Shown here: one piece after another, positions 1 through 9,021 of the stretch
Numbering within the stretch: the first letter of the stretch is position 1
Layout: the number at the start of each line of letters is the position of its first letter
Source of the DNA: Flavobacteriaceae bacterium
GTDB lineage: Bacteria; Bacteroidota; Bacteroidia; Flavobacteriales; Flavobacteriaceae
Reading direction: 5' to 3'
Length of the DNA stretch: 64,000 bases
Assembly (NCBI GenBank): GCA_013215095.1
Contig: JABSPM010000110.1
Location: 1-64,000 of the forward strand
The notes under the pieces: generated by a model
What the model was told of the DNA's origin: nothing
The model's input: the letters and a program-made list of their open reading frames with translations, nothing else
The model's database searches: none
Made by a program: the position numbers and the translations under genes

Positions 1-102
1 TGATTGTATGCGTAAAAGATTTTTTGGATTCTCTTGTTTACGTAATAAGGTCTTTAGTTCTGAAAGACTCTCTGAAATAATTAAAGTCGATTGTTTTGGC
101 AT
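1..102 (-). CDS. Partial N-terminus of an IS630-like transposase (helix-turn-helix part)
   Basis: An open frame begins with ATG at 102 on the minus strand, after an AAGG ribosome-binding motif, and runs off the left edge after 34 codons. The peptide starts MPKQSTLIISESLSELKTLL and continues with a basic RKQENPKNLLRIQS stretch. This resembles the N-terminal helix-turn-helix region of IS630-type transposases. A decayed IS630 C-terminus lies at 4610-4909, so this family is present nearby. The identification rests on a short, low-complexity stretch. Whether the gene is intact cannot be told from this window. Confidence 0.45.
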   Translation of the reverse strand, partial: MPKQSTLIISESLSELKTLLRKQENPKNLLRIQS

Positions 103-176
103 CCTTAAATATACGAAATATTTATGTTAAATTCGTATAATAGATGATGTATTCAGTATATGTTTAAGATAAGATT

Positions 177-716
177 TTAATTTTTTAGGCTGTTCAACTT
201 ACAAAACAAATCCCAAAGTACGACGCCGCAGCTTACAGATATATTTAGAGAATGTTTTGTGCCATATTGAGGGATTTCAATAACGGTATCGCTTGCACTA
301 ACGACATCTTGCTGTACGCCTTTTACTTCATTGCCCATTATAATAGCATACGTTGTGTCAGGTTCTGGGATAAAATCGTTAAGCATAATAGCAGCTTCAG
401 TTTGTTCAATAGCGGTTAATTTTACACCTTCATTTTGTAATTTTTTGACCAATGAAAGCGTGTCTTCTGCATATTCCCAATCTACAGTGTCTGTGCTTCC
501 AAGTGCAGTTTTGTGAATGTCTTTATGAGGCGGTGTTGCAGTAATACCACATAAGTAGATTTTTTTAATTAAAAATGCATCAGAAGTTCTAAACACGCTA
601 CCAATATTATTAAGACTTCGTATATTATCCAATACAATGATTAAGGGTGTTTTTTTTGCCGATTTAAAATCTTCAAGAGATAATCTGTCTAGTTCGCTGT
701 TTTTTAGTTTTCGCAT
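177..716 (-). CDS. TrmH/SpoU family RNA 2'-O-ribose methyltransferase
   Basis: A 179-residue SPOUT-class methyltransferase predicted to transfer a methyl group from S-adenosylmethionine to a ribose 2'-OH in tRNA or rRNA. The three SpoU motifs are visible: DNIRSLNNIGSVFRTSDAF near residue 30, IMGNEVKGV near 126, and IEIPQYGTKHSLNISVSCG near 147, which together build the trefoil-knot cofactor site. The conserved Asn and Arg of motif 1 are present. It is short and lacks an extra N-terminal substrate-binding domain. It is transcribed away from mutS across a 312-bp gap. The exact RNA target cannot be read from the sequence. Confidence 0.9.
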   Translation of the reverse strand: MRKLKNSELDRLSLEDFKSAKKTPLIIVLDNIRSLNNIGSVFRTSDAFLIKKIYLCGITATPPHKDIHKTALGSTDTVDWEYAEDTLSLVKKLQNEGVKLTAIEQTEAAIMLNDFIPEPDTTYAIIMGNEVKGVQQDVVSASDTVIEIPQYGTKHSLNISVSCGVVLWDLFCKLNSLKN

Positions 717-1028
717 TGCAATTTTTGGATTTGTGATTTCCGTAAAAAAAGAAATCTCTTTAGTGATTCATTCAAATAACATATTATAGTTCTAAAACAA
801 TCATTGATTCCATCTCATTAAGATAAAATAATTCATGTCGCATCATTACAAAAGAGATGAAGCAATCTGAGGTCTAATCAAAATAGTACTTCGGTAATAC
901 TGGTTTTGTAATGTGGTGTAAAAGTTGTAAATAACTTATGGATTTTCAGTTTTAAAAACCCTCAAATAATAAGTACATTAGCATCCTTACAACATGAGCA
1001 AAAGTACGATTTAAAAAGTAATTAATAC
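717..1028. other. Intergenic region between trmH-like gene and mutS
   Basis: This 312-bp divergent gap must hold the promoters of both flanking genes. No open frame, RNA gene or strong hairpin was recognised. The sequence is AT-rich and no clean TANNTTTG element stands out immediately before mutS. Confidence 0.5.
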
Positions 1029-3668
1029 GTGGCAAAAAAAGTAAAAAAAACAAAAAAGGTAACGCCGTTAATGCAGCAATATAATGCAATCAAAGATAAA
1101 TATCCAGATGCATTATTATTATTTCGTGTAGGTGATTTTTATGAGACTTTTGGTACTGATGCAGTAAAAGCAGCAAAGATATTAGATATAGTTTTGACCA
1201 AAAGGGGTGCTGGAAGTGAAAGCGAAACGGAGTTAGCGGGGTTTCCACATCATTCGTTAAACACCTATTTGCCTAAATTGGTTAAGGCTGGCGAGCGCGT
1301 TGCTATTTGTGACCAACTCGAAGCCCCTAAGCAAACAAAAAAAATTGTAAAGCGTGGTGTTACAGAGCTAGTAACTCCTGGAGTAGCCCTGAATGATGAA
1401 GTCTTAAGTTCTAAGTCTAATAATTTCTTAGCGTCTGTTTACTTTGGTTCAGCCAAACGCTCATCCGCTGTTCATATTGGATTATCACTGTTAGATGTGT
1501 CTACTGGAGAGTTTTTAACGTCTCAAGGAAATGCCGAGTATATAGATAAGTTACTTCAGAATTTTAACCCAAGTGAAGTATTAGTGTCTAAGCAAAATCG
1601 GAAGCTGTTTTCAGAGACCTTTGGTGAGGAGTTTCATACTTTTTATTTGCAAGATTGGGTTTATAAAGAAGACTATGCCAATGAAACCCTTCAAAAGCAT
1701 TTTGATACAGTATCTTTAAAAGGTTTTGGTATAGAAGACTTGGTTGAAGGTATTGTGGCTTCAGGTGCAATTTTACATTATCTAGGAGAAACACAGCACA
1801 ATCAGTTAGAGCATATTACTGCGATTCATCGTATTGCAGAAGACGCCTATGTATGGATGGATAAATTTACTATTCGAAATTTGGAATTGTACCATTCAAG
1901 CCATAACAATGCAGTGACCTTACTCCACGTTATTGATCATACGATTTCTCCCATGGGAGGACGTTTGCTCAAGCGTTGGTTGGCATTACCGCTAAAAAAT
2001 GTAGAAAAAATAAAACGTAGACATGATGTCGTTCAGTATTTGTTAGAGCATGAAGAGATGCTGCAAAAAGTACAGCATCATATCAGTCATGTTGGAGATA
2101 TAGAACGTTTGATTTCTAAGGTAGCTGCCGGAAAAGTGAGTCCGCGTGAAGTAATTTTACTCAAAAATTCCTTAGAAGCAATTGTACCAATAAAAGCACT
2201 GGCAAGTCATGCTAATAATGAAGCCTTAAAAGTTATTGGCGATAAGATTCAAAGTTGTGATGTGCTTCGTGAGAAAATAAAAGAAGCGCTTAACGAAGAT
2301 GCGCCTGTAAACATTTTAAAAGGCGGCACAATTGCTTCTGAGTTTTCTCAAGAACTCAAAGAATTGCGTGATTTGGCATTTTCTGGTAAGGATTATCTAG
2401 ACAAAATGCTTGATAGAGAATCTGAACGCACAGGAATTCCTTCCTTAAAAATAGCCTCTAATAATGTGTTTGGATATTATATCGAAGTACGAAATACACA
2501 TAGAGATAAAGTCCCAGAAAACTGGATACGCAAACAGACATTAGTTAATGCAGAGCGCTATATTACAGAAGAATTAAAGGAATACGAATCTAAAATTTTG
2601 GGAGCTGAAGAGCGCATTTTAGCTATAGAGCAGCAGCTGTTTACAGAATTGGTGCAATGGATGGCCCAATATATAAAACCCGTGCAATTGAATGCACATT
2701 TGGTAGGGCAGTTGGATTGCTTATGCGGTTTTGCTACCTTGGCAATGCAAAACAATTATAGCTATCCAACCATTGACGATTCTTTTGACTTGGAGATAAA
2801 AGATGGTCGTCATCCTGTTATTGAAAAGCAATTGCCATTAGGGGAGAGTTATGTTGCTAATGACGTCTTCTTAGATAGAACAACACAGCAAATAATTATG
2901 ATTACAGGGCCAAACATGTCTGGTAAGTCGGCAATCTTAAGGCAAACTGCCTTAATTGTACTCTTAGCACAAATAGGCAGTTTTGTGCCTGCAACAAATG
3001 CCCGAATAGGATTGGTAGATAAAATATTTACAAGAGTTGGAGCAAGTGATAATATTTCTATGGGAGAGTCTACATTTATGGTTGAAATGAATGAAACGGC
3101 TTCTATTTTAAATAATATTACTGAGCGAAGTTTGGTATTGTTAGACGAAATTGGACGCGGTACAAGTACTTATGATGGTATTTCCATTGCTTGGGCTATT
3201 AGTGAGTATCTTCATGAGCACCCAAGCAAAGCGAAAACTTTATTTGCTACACATTATCACGAACTAAATGCTATGAATGAAACCTTTGAGCGTATTAAAA
3301 ATTTTAATGTTGCTGTAAAGGAATTAAAGAACACTGTACTTTTTGTTAGAAAATTGGTAGAGGGCGGAAGCCATCATAGTTTTGGTATTCATGTGGCAAA
3401 AATGGCAGGAATGCCACAACAGGTTATAAAACGTGCGAATAAAATCCTTAAGAAGCTTGAAAAATCACATTCGAGCGAAGAATTGACAACGAAAGTAAAA
3501 TCATTTAAAAATGACATGCAATTGAGTTTTTTCAATTTGGATGACCCGCTTTTAGAAGAGATTAAAGCGGAAATACTTCATACTGATATAGATACGTTAA
3601 CGCCAGTTGAAGCCTTGATGAAGCTAAATGAAATAAAGCGCATGCTTTTGAAAAAGAAAAATGCATAA
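1029..3668 (+). CDS. mutS: DNA mismatch repair protein MutS
   Basis: An 879-residue MutS, the mismatch-recognition ATPase of post-replicative repair. The N-terminal mismatch-reading loop has the Phe-X-Glu motif (FYE, residues 37-39, in GDFYETF). The core and clamp domains follow. The C-terminal ABC ATPase has the Walker A GPNMSGKS at 627-634 and Walker B LLDE at about 704-707, followed by [10 protein letters not shown] and the FATHYHEL switch region. Length is usual for the family. Translation starts with GTG at 1029, because the frame before it contains no better start and the [10 protein letters not shown] beginning is a typical basic lead. mutL is not in the window. Confidence 0.97.
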   Translation: MAKKVKKTKKVTPLMQQYNAIKDKYPDALLLFRVGDFYETFGTDAVKAAKILDIVLTKRGAGSESETELAGFPHHSLNTYLPKLVKAGERVAICDQLEAPKQTKKIVKRGVTELVTPGVALNDEVLSSKSNNFLASVYFGSAKRSSAVHIGLSLLDVSTGEFLTSQGNAEYIDKLLQNFNPSEVLVSKQNRKLFSETFGEEFHTFYLQDWVYKEDYANETLQKHFDTVSLKGFGIEDLVEGIVASGAILHYLGETQHNQLEHITAIHRIAEDAYVWMDKFTIRNLELYHSSHNNAVTLLHVIDHTISPMGGRLLKRWLALPLKNVEKIKRRHDVVQYLLEHEEMLQKVQHHISHVGDIERLISKVAAGKVSPREVILLKNSLEAIVPIKALASHANNEALKVIGDKIQSCDVLREKIKEALNEDAPVNILKGGTIASEFSQELKELRDLAFSGKDYLDKMLDRESERTGIPSLKIASNNVFGYYIEVRNTHRDKVPENWIRKQTLVNAERYITEELKEYESKILGAEERILAIEQQLFTELVQWMAQYIKPVQLNAHLVGQLDCLCGFATLAMQNNYSYPTIDDSFDLEIKDGRHPVIEKQLPLGESYVANDVFLDRTTQQIIMITGPNMSGKSAILRQTALIVLLAQIGSFVPATNARIGLVDKIFTRVGASDNISMGESTFMVEMNETASILNNITERSLVLLDEIGRGTSTYDGISIAWAISEYLHEHPSKAKTLFATHYHELNAMNETFERIKNFNVAVKELKNTVLFVRKLVEGGSHHSFGIHVAKMAGMPQQVIKRANKILKKLEKSHSSEELTTKVKSFKNDMQLSFFNLDDPLLEEIKAEILHTDIDTLTPVEALMKLNEIKRMLLKKKNA

Positions 3669-3694
3669 ATTTTATTTTTTTTTCAAAAAAGGCT

Positions 3695-3723
3695 TTGTCA
3701 ATCTAAGAAATGTTTTAAATTTG
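3695..3723 (+). promoter_or_regulatory. Bacteroidota-type promoter of the tRNA-Gly/tRNA-Leu pair
   Basis: TTG at 3695-3697 and TAAATTTG at 3716-3723 match the -33 TTTG and -7 TANNTTTG elements used by the Bacteroidota primary sigma factor, with 18 bp between them. The tRNA-Gly starts 41 bp downstream. The promoter overlaps nothing else and is just after the mutS stop. Confidence 0.6.
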
Positions 3724-3763
3724 CATCCGCAATCTACAGGTTGCACGTTCATTAAACTACTAC

Positions 3764-3835
3764 GCGAAAGTAGCTCAGGGGTAGAGCATCACCTTGCCAA
3801 GGTGAGGGTCGCGGGTTCAAATCCCGTCTTTCGCT
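3764..3835 (+). tRNA. tRNA-Gly (anticodon GCC)
   Basis: A 72-nt cloverleaf: acceptor GCGAAAG at 3764-3770 pairs with CTTTCGC at 3828-3834, discriminator T, anticodon arm CCTTGCCAAGG with GCC, and T-arm GCGGGTTCAAATCCCGT. The 3' CCA is not encoded. It forms a transcription unit with the tRNA-Leu 25 nt downstream. Confidence 0.95.
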
Positions 3836-3859
3836 CTGCATACCAAAAAATATTAAGTT

Positions 3860-3944
3860 GCTGAAGTGGTGGAATTGGTAGACACGTTGGACTTAAAATC
3901 CAATGGCCATTATGGCCGTGCGGGTTCAAGTCCCGCCTTCAGTA
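3860..3944 (+). tRNA. tRNA-Leu (anticodon TAA)
   Basis: An 85-nt class II tRNA. Acceptor GCTGAAG (3860-3866) pairs with CTTCAGT (3937-3943) with one G-U pair. The anticodon loop ACTTAAAAT reads TAA. A long variable arm (TGGCCATTATGGCC) identifies the leucine class. The T-arm is GCGGGTTCAAGTCCCGC. CCA is not encoded. Confidence 0.95.
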
Positions 3945-3951
3945 CTAGAAT

Positions 3952-3980
3952 AGCCGAGATTTTACAGTCTCGGCTTTTTT
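3952..3980 (+). terminator. Rho-independent terminator of the tRNA pair
   Basis: AGCCGAGA (3952-3959) and TCTCGGCT (3968-3975) form a perfect 8-bp stem with an 8-nt loop, followed by an uninterrupted T run. It lies 7 nt after the tRNA-Leu. Confidence 0.9.
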
Positions 3981-4101
3981 GTTGGGTACAATATAGGTGC
4001 AACAAATAGCGGTTTATTTTATCACTTTCTGACACCATTTAACACTAAAAAAGTCATCTCAGTTTCCCAAGACAGCTTTTAAAATTATCTAAAATCAGAG
4101 A

Positions 4102-4503
4102 TTACAGCTCAAAAGCTAAAATCTGACCCTCTAACTCTTTTTTACGCGCTTCCAAAGGTTTGTAATTTTTCAGAAACCAACGCAATTAAATTACTGTTTG
4201 TGGTCTTAAATTCTTTCCAGACGAATCACGCAGAAAGAATGTACTAGTGCTATCGTTGTTGTAATTAAAACGTTGAATGTCCGTAAGGATAGCATTTAAG
4301 CGCTCACCCTGGTTAGCCAAGCCTCTAAGCTTCTCGAAACATTGAATTTTTCAGCAAATTGCACCATAGGTGTAATAGGATTCGCTTTTACAGACTGAGG
4401 TGTTTTGGCTCGTAGCCTCCTCAGCTAATTTTTGCTACACTGCTTTTTTAGCTGTTGTAGTTTCTTTTGTGCTACTTTCATTTTTTAGTTTTGTCATTGC
4501 CAT
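4102..4503 (-). pseudogene. Decayed small accessory gene with coiled-coil character
   Basis: Reading from ATG at 4503 on the minus strand gives MAMTKLKNESSTKETTTAKK, then an in-frame stop. Sense continues in shifted frames: FEKLRGLANQGERLNAILTD, later FLRDSSGKNLRP, and finally KPLEARKKELEGQILAFEL ending at a stop at 4102. The pieces have the order and style of one protein of about 130 residues, with charged helices and a short middle strand, broken by at least two frameshifts and a stop. I recall similar unnamed proteins in flavobacterial genomes but assign no function. It lies between tRNA-Leu and IS630 debris. Confidence 0.55.
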
Positions 4504-4562
4504 ATTGTTTTTATCCAAAATGTTTAACATTTCAATTAGGGATATGACAAAACTAAAAAATG
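4479..4562. repeat. Perfect 19-bp inverted repeat
   Basis: Positions 4479-4497 and 4544-4562 are exact reverse complements (ATGACAAAACTAAAAAATG in the second arm), with 46 bp between. The first arm is the start of the decayed minus-strand gene (codons MTKLKN). The second arm repeats that start on the plus strand, towards the IS630 remnant. It has no T run typical of a terminator, so an inverted duplication from a rearrangement seems more likely. Confidence 0.7.
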
Positions 4563-4609
4563 GTCGTCACAAATGATATCAGTGTTAGAAAATACAGTAG
4601 TAATATCAA

Positions 4610-4909
4610 ACAAGAAATGGTATTAGTGCTTTTAATCCCTCTGAACTCAAAATTATTATAATTGATAATGTTACTTTTCACTCTACTAAAACTGTACAAA
4701 TATCTGATAATATTATTACTAATCCCACCATATTGCCCAGAACTAAACCCAGCTAAGAAAATATGGCAATATCTAAAAAGTAAAATCGCTATGAAATATA
4801 TGACACTTTAGATATACTTGAGTCTAAAATAGGATAACCTATTGATAATATGAGTCAAGATATGACTAGGTCAATAACTGGATATGAATTTTATTTAAAA
4901 TTACGGTAG
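4610..4909 (+). pseudogene. Remnant of IS630-family transposase, C-terminal part
   Basis: Plus-strand sense FNPSELKIIIIDNVTFHSTK is the second-aspartate strand of the DDE fold of IS630 transposases. After a frameshift near 4722 comes PPYCPELNPAKKIWQYLKSK, the hallmark block with the last catalytic acid. A second shift and a stop follow, then MTRSITGYEFYLKLR, the usual C-terminal end. The N-terminal half is missing. It is a dead fragment. Similar elements may be the source of the partial gene at the left edge. Confidence 0.8.
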
Positions 4910-4928
4910 TTTCAATGTTTAAATGGTA

Positions 4929-6077
4929 TTACTTTGGCATTTTTATAAGATTAATGCGTTTTGTTGGTGTTGATAATGTTTCTAAAAATGCAATGATTGA
5001 ATTAATTTCTTCTTTTGATAACTCTAATCGCTTTAATAATGGTGATGTTTTTGGAACAAGCGAATCCCTTGGTGTACCTAAATAGCGTTTTTGAATTGGC
5101 GCAGGATTTCCCAAATTGTAAAACTGAACCACATCTAATAACGATGGAAAGTGTCCATGGTGCATCCAAGGGCCGGTTTTACCAACTTCGCGCAATGTAG
5201 GTGTTTTAAACTTGCCAACGTCTTCAATGTTTTTGGTAAAATAATAACGTCCTAAATCTTCATGTTTTGAACCAAATAGTGTCTGCCCATCATTGTGAAA
5301 TTGATTGTCACTAAAATAAGGTGTGTTATGACAATTAATACATCGTGCTTTAGTTCTAAATAGATGTAAGCCCATAACCTCTTCATCAGTAAATAGCTCT
5401 GTATTCCCTTTTATAAAATAATCAAATTTACTATTTCTACTTACCAAACTGCGTTCAAAGGTCGCTATGGCTTTAAGAATTCTATCCAAATTTATGAAAT
5501 CGGTACCAAAGGCAGCTTTAAAAAGTGGCTTGTAATCTTTTATTATAGAAATGTTTTTAACCGCAATATGATGAGGTGTATTCATTTCTATACTATCTGC
5601 TATTGGAAATGCGGCTTGATGTTCAAGACTATTGGAACGCCCTGACCAGAATAGTGTTTTGGCATACCCCACATTTTTAATAGTCATAGAGTTACGATTG
5701 TTAGTTTGCCTATTATGACCAAAAGATCGTGTGATGTTATCTGTCCAAGCTAGTTCTGGGTTGTGGCAACTGGCACAGGCTATTTGTCCTGTAGCTGATA
5801 ATCGGGCATCAAAAAATAAAAATTTACCCAACTGTTTTTTAGCTTTACTATATGGATTATTTTCAGGGTAAATAACATCGCCTAGAAGACCAATATCTTC
5901 AAACGTCGTTGTATCAATACGCGAATCTAAATGTGGTTTTGGCCATTTTGAAGCATCGGGTTGACTGTATAATGTTCTGAGCTCAGAGATAGAGTCATAG
6001 GTGTTTTTACTTTTGAAATTATAACATAATACACTTAAGAGTAGTACTATGGCTAATGGATAAATCTTCTGCATCAT
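4929..6077 (-). CDS. Di-haem cytochrome c peroxidase (CcpA/MauG family)
   Basis: A 382-residue exported protein with two c-type haem sites, CASCH at 101-105 and CINCH at 246-250, in the arrangement of bacterial di-haem peroxidases and MauG-like enzymes. Trp111 follows the first haem motif, at the place of the inter-haem electron-relay tryptophan. The N-terminus (MMQKIYPLAIVLLLSVLCY) is a secretion signal without a good lipobox. The enzyme would act in the periplasm, reducing hydrogen peroxide or oxidising a partner protein. It is the last gene of the SusCD locus, 6 bp after the upstream lipoprotein gene, so it is probably co-transcribed. Peroxidase and MauG-like roles cannot be told apart from this sequence. 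Confidence 0.9.
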   Translation of the reverse strand: MMQKIYPLAIVLLLSVLCYNFKSKNTYDSISELRTLYSQPDASKWPKPHLDSRIDTTTFEDIGLLGDVIYPENNPYSKAKKQLGKFLFFDARLSATGQIACASCHNPELAWTDNITRSFGHNRQTNNRNSMTIKNVGYAKTLFWSGRSNSLEHQAAFPIADSIEMNTPHHIAVKNISIIKDYKPLFKAAFGTDFINLDRILKAIATFERSLVSRNSKFDYFIKGNTELFTDEEVMGLHLFRTKARCINCHNTPYFSDNQFHNDGQTLFGSKHEDLGRYYFTKNIEDVGKFKTPTLREVGKTGPWMHHGHFPSLLDVVQFYNLGNPAPIQKRYLGTPRDSLVPKTSPLLKRLELSKEEINSIIAFLETLSTPTKRINLIKMPK

Positions 6078-6083
6078 ACAAAG

Positions 6084-7580
6084 TTATAAAGAAATGGGTA
6101 CAAAACAATCCTCTGTTAAATCATTAGGTTCTGGAAAACTAGGTGTATTATAAATGACGTATTTAGCGACTCGGGTACCGCCAAAAAGCTGTTGATTAGT
6201 AGCTTGTAGTTCTAATTGGATTTCAAAAATTCCTGAGGATGTTTCTTGGTATGTGCCTTCTCCAGTTATAGCAATGGTATAGCTGTTTCCATTGGTATCC
6301 GCAATAATGATATCTTGTGCTACAACTTGTACAAATCCATTAGTAGTACTTGTACCATTTTCTGGAAAAAAGTCTAAAGCTTCAAGAATATTAAAGCCAG
6401 GTGAGTTTGTAGCAGAAATAGATTCGTTATTGAACCAACGTTTTAAATTAAAAGAGTTGGTAGTGTTACCTGCATTGGGTGAGTCAAAACCTATTCTAAA
6501 AGCATGGTGGTAAATATCATCAGATGGATCTGTAGTTTCTAAATCATCTAAAACCGCGTTTGGGTGATTGGCATTCACAACAACAGGATAGGTGAAGGCA
6601 TGAAAAGCTTGCCAAGAGCAAATACCGTCTTCATTAAAGTCCATCCAGTTTTCTCCATACGTTCTGTAATACGGGTCATCAAGATTATAGAAATTAGCCG
6701 CAGTATTTACACTATTATCTCGTGGTGTTATTAGAGGTTTTCTAATAGTAATCTCAGTAATACCACCTATAGTATAGCCTGGGATATCTGCCAATTGAAA
6801 TTTAGTTTCATATAAAAACTCATCATTCAAATCTTCGCTAATGGTGTATTTATAAAATACAGTAGAAGACGCTTCGTCGACTGAAAATACTTCTAAGTCA
6901 TAGCTAATAGCAAGAGCATCAATATTATCGGTCGCAACTTCGTTGAGTAAATCAATTCCATTTATGTCATCTTCAAAAAAGCCATTGGGAAAGCTAATAC
7001 CTATTAGGGCTTCTTCATCTTGCAAACCAATAATTTCTTCAAGACTGTTTTGCAACGTATAATTGAATTCAACATCTTCAAGATTAATAGTTAATATATC
7101 ATTGGGCAAATTAGTATTTGGCATTCCTATGTAAATATTGGAATCACTGATATCTGTTAAGCTAAATTTAATAGATGGATTATTTAACCCATTCCAGATG
7201 TTTTCAAAATTAACAGATATAGTGTCTGTAAGTTTTGTACTATTAAAACTTAAGGTTTTTTCTGGCTCGATACTTACTCCTTGTAAATTACCCAAAAATT
7301 CGGTTGCAAAATTAACCGTTATTTCATTTTCAAAATTAATTGCAGATAGTACCACAGGAATTTTTAAAACTCCTAACTTATCTTTTGTGTATGTGTCAAC
7401 AGGAATCAAACCACCACTTACTTGTGGATATTCCAATACGTTATTATCATTATCTACCAGCATAAAAAAACGTACAAACTCACCATCGGCTTTTGTAAAT
7501 GTTCTATCAATATCATCATTGCAAGACCATAATAGACATGCAAACATCAACAATCCTAAAATATGTTTAATACCCTTCAT
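6084..7580 (-). CDS. SusCD-linked surface lipoprotein of unknown function
   Basis: The start chosen is ATG at 7580 (MKGIKHILGLLMFACLLWSC), which gives a lipoprotein signal with Cys20 as the lipidated residue. An earlier in-frame ATG at 7673 would bury this signal. The 498-residue protein is rich in beta-type sequence, with Ig-like stretches in the first third and Asn/Asp/Thr-rich loops. I recognise no catalytic motif or named domain. It overlaps the end of susD by 14 nt and precedes the di-haem peroxidase gene by 6 nt, so it is translationally tied to the uptake pair. By position it could be an accessory substrate-binding (SusE/F-like) lipoprotein. That is inference only. Confidence 0.8.
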   Translation of the reverse strand: MKGIKHILGLLMFACLLWSCNDDIDRTFTKADGEFVRFFMLVDNDNNVLEYPQVSGGLIPVDTYTKDKLGVLKIPVVLSAINFENEITVNFATEFLGNLQGVSIEPEKTLSFNSTKLTDTISVNFENIWNGLNNPSIKFSLTDISDSNIYIGMPNTNLPNDILTINLEDVEFNYTLQNSLEEIIGLQDEEALIGISFPNGFFEDDINGIDLLNEVATDNIDALAISYDLEVFSVDEASSTVFYKYTISEDLNDEFLYETKFQLADIPGYTIGGITEITIRKPLITPRDNSVNTAANFYNLDDPYYRTYGENWMDFNEDGICSWQAFHAFTYPVVVNANHPNAVLDDLETTDPSDDIYHHAFRIGFDSPNAGNTTNSFNLKRWFNNESISATNSPGFNILEALDFFPENGTSTTNGFVQVVAQDIIIADTNGNSYTIAITGEGTYQETSSGIFEIQLELQATNQQLFGGTRVAKYVIYNTPSFPEPNDLTEDCFVPISL

Positions 7581-9015
7581 TTTGCTGTATATTTTCATTT
7601 TGTAATACATTATCTTCAGGAATTGGTAAAATAAAAAAGTTGGATGGATAACTGAGATTACAGAGTGCTGCAATACATCCTAAATTTCGCTCAACATCTT
7701 TTTTATACCTCACGATATCAAATAGTAAATGTCCTTCAAAAGCGAGTTCTCGTCTACGTTCCACAAAGATATCATTTAATAAAGTGCTTGTACTATTTAA
7801 AGGTGCTAGATTGGCGCGCGTTCTTATAGTATTTAAATCTGAAAGTGCTTCAGTATCCGATCCTAATCTAGCATTAGCTTCGGCACGTATTAAATAGAGT
7901 TCTGAGAGCCTCATAAATAAAGTGCCTGCATTATCCTGAAATTTTTTAGTAAAATGGTAATCTACATTGGTATCCACGCCATTAATTTGTGTGGAAATAG
8001 TAACTTCTAAAAATAGATTTTGCCGAATATCTGATACTTCGTACAATGCTAATAGATCGCCAGAGGCAACATAGTCTGCATAGTTACTCAATGACGAAAA
8101 TTGAAAATTTGCAGCTAAAGTTGATGAGACATTACCTTCTGGATTTCTTGAAGCCGAAAATTCTAAAATCACTTCATTTACAGGCAATTCTGGTGCTTCC
8201 CATTCTACTATGTAATTATTTTGAGAGGTAAGACTTATGCCAGAATTATTAATAACAGTACTAGAAAGATCTCTAGCCACCTGCCAATCATCCATTTGTA
8301 ATGCTATTCTAGCATAAAGTGCTGTTGTGCTGATAGTGTTAAAATACGAATAACCTGGACCACTTTGTAATGGCGTGTTACTATATAGGTTTAAAGCACT
8401 ATCTAAATCTGCCTTAATAAAGATATAGGTTTCTGCCATAGTTTTTCGGGATGGAAAATCTACACCAGCAGTTAAAACAGCGGTGTTATATACCACGCCT
8501 AGATGTGACCCGTCTGGTGTAAATCCGTTGTGTTGTGAAAACAACAGACTTACTTGATAATGTGCTAAGGCCCTAATGGTTAACAGTTCGGCTTGAAGTT
8601 GATTTAATTCTGAAGTCGAAAAAAAGGTGTAGTTACCTATCCTGCTCAGTATGAGATTTACTTGATTTATAACTGCGTACCATTCATCATAATACTCATC
8701 AAAATTGAGTTCTTGTGGATTAGCATTGAAGTTATAAGCAAAAAAGACTTCGTCTGGAATGGTCACTATAGCATCACCAAGCGTTGAAGGTGTAAAGGTA
8801 ATATTACCTCCTAAGGCATCTGCATAGACGGCAAATTTGGATGAAAAAATATCTTCTGTATCATAGTAAATTCCATTATAAGCTTGTAAAACTCCTTCTC
8901 GTGTGGATAATTGCTCATTAATAGAGATCTGTAAATCTGGTTCCTGATATAAAAAATCATTACAACTTACTGCAAGTAAAATAATAGCGCTTATATAAAT
9001 TAGTTTTTTTAACAT
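7567..9015 (-). CDS. SusD/RagB family nutrient-binding outer-membrane lipoprotein
   Basis: A 482-residue SusD-like lipoprotein. The signal MLKKLIYISAIILLAVSCND places the lipidated Cys at 18. The N-terminal helical (TPR-like) region includes NEQLSTREGVLQAYNGIY. The C-terminal part has the family block LFMRLSELYLIRAEANARLG followed by LNTIRTRANL and VERRRELAFEGHLLFDIVRY, typical of SusD. It would form the lid over the SusC barrel and bind substrate at the cell surface. It lies 6 bp after susC and overlaps the next lipoprotein gene by 14 nt. The substrate is not evident, as no polysaccharide-degrading enzyme is present. Confidence 0.95.
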   Translation of the reverse strand: MLKKLIYISAIILLAVSCNDFLYQEPDLQISINEQLSTREGVLQAYNGIYYDTEDIFSSKFAVYADALGGNITFTPSTLGDAIVTIPDEVFFAYNFNANPQELNFDEYYDEWYAVINQVNLILSRIGNYTFFSTSELNQLQAELLTIRALAHYQVSLLFSQHNGFTPDGSHLGVVYNTAVLTAGVDFPSRKTMAETYIFIKADLDSALNLYSNTPLQSGPGYSYFNTISTTALYARIALQMDDWQVARDLSSTVINNSGISLTSQNNYIVEWEAPELPVNEVILEFSASRNPEGNVSSTLAANFQFSSLSNYADYVASGDLLALYEVSDIRQNLFLEVTISTQINGVDTNVDYHFTKKFQDNAGTLFMRLSELYLIRAEANARLGSDTEALSDLNTIRTRANLAPLNSTSTLLNDIFVERRRELAFEGHLLFDIVRYKKDVERNLGCIAALCNLSYPSNFFILPIPEDNVLQNENIQQNEGY

Positions 9016-9021
9016 AATTGT

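Noticed and set aside
3661-3864. Open frame of 67 codons after mutS
   Set aside because: It runs through the tRNA-Gly gene and its promoter; the frame is a chance by-product.
7138-7605. 155-codon frame opposite the lipoprotein gene
   Set aside because: It is antisense to a gene with a clear lipoprotein signal and operon context; composition is that of a mirror frame.
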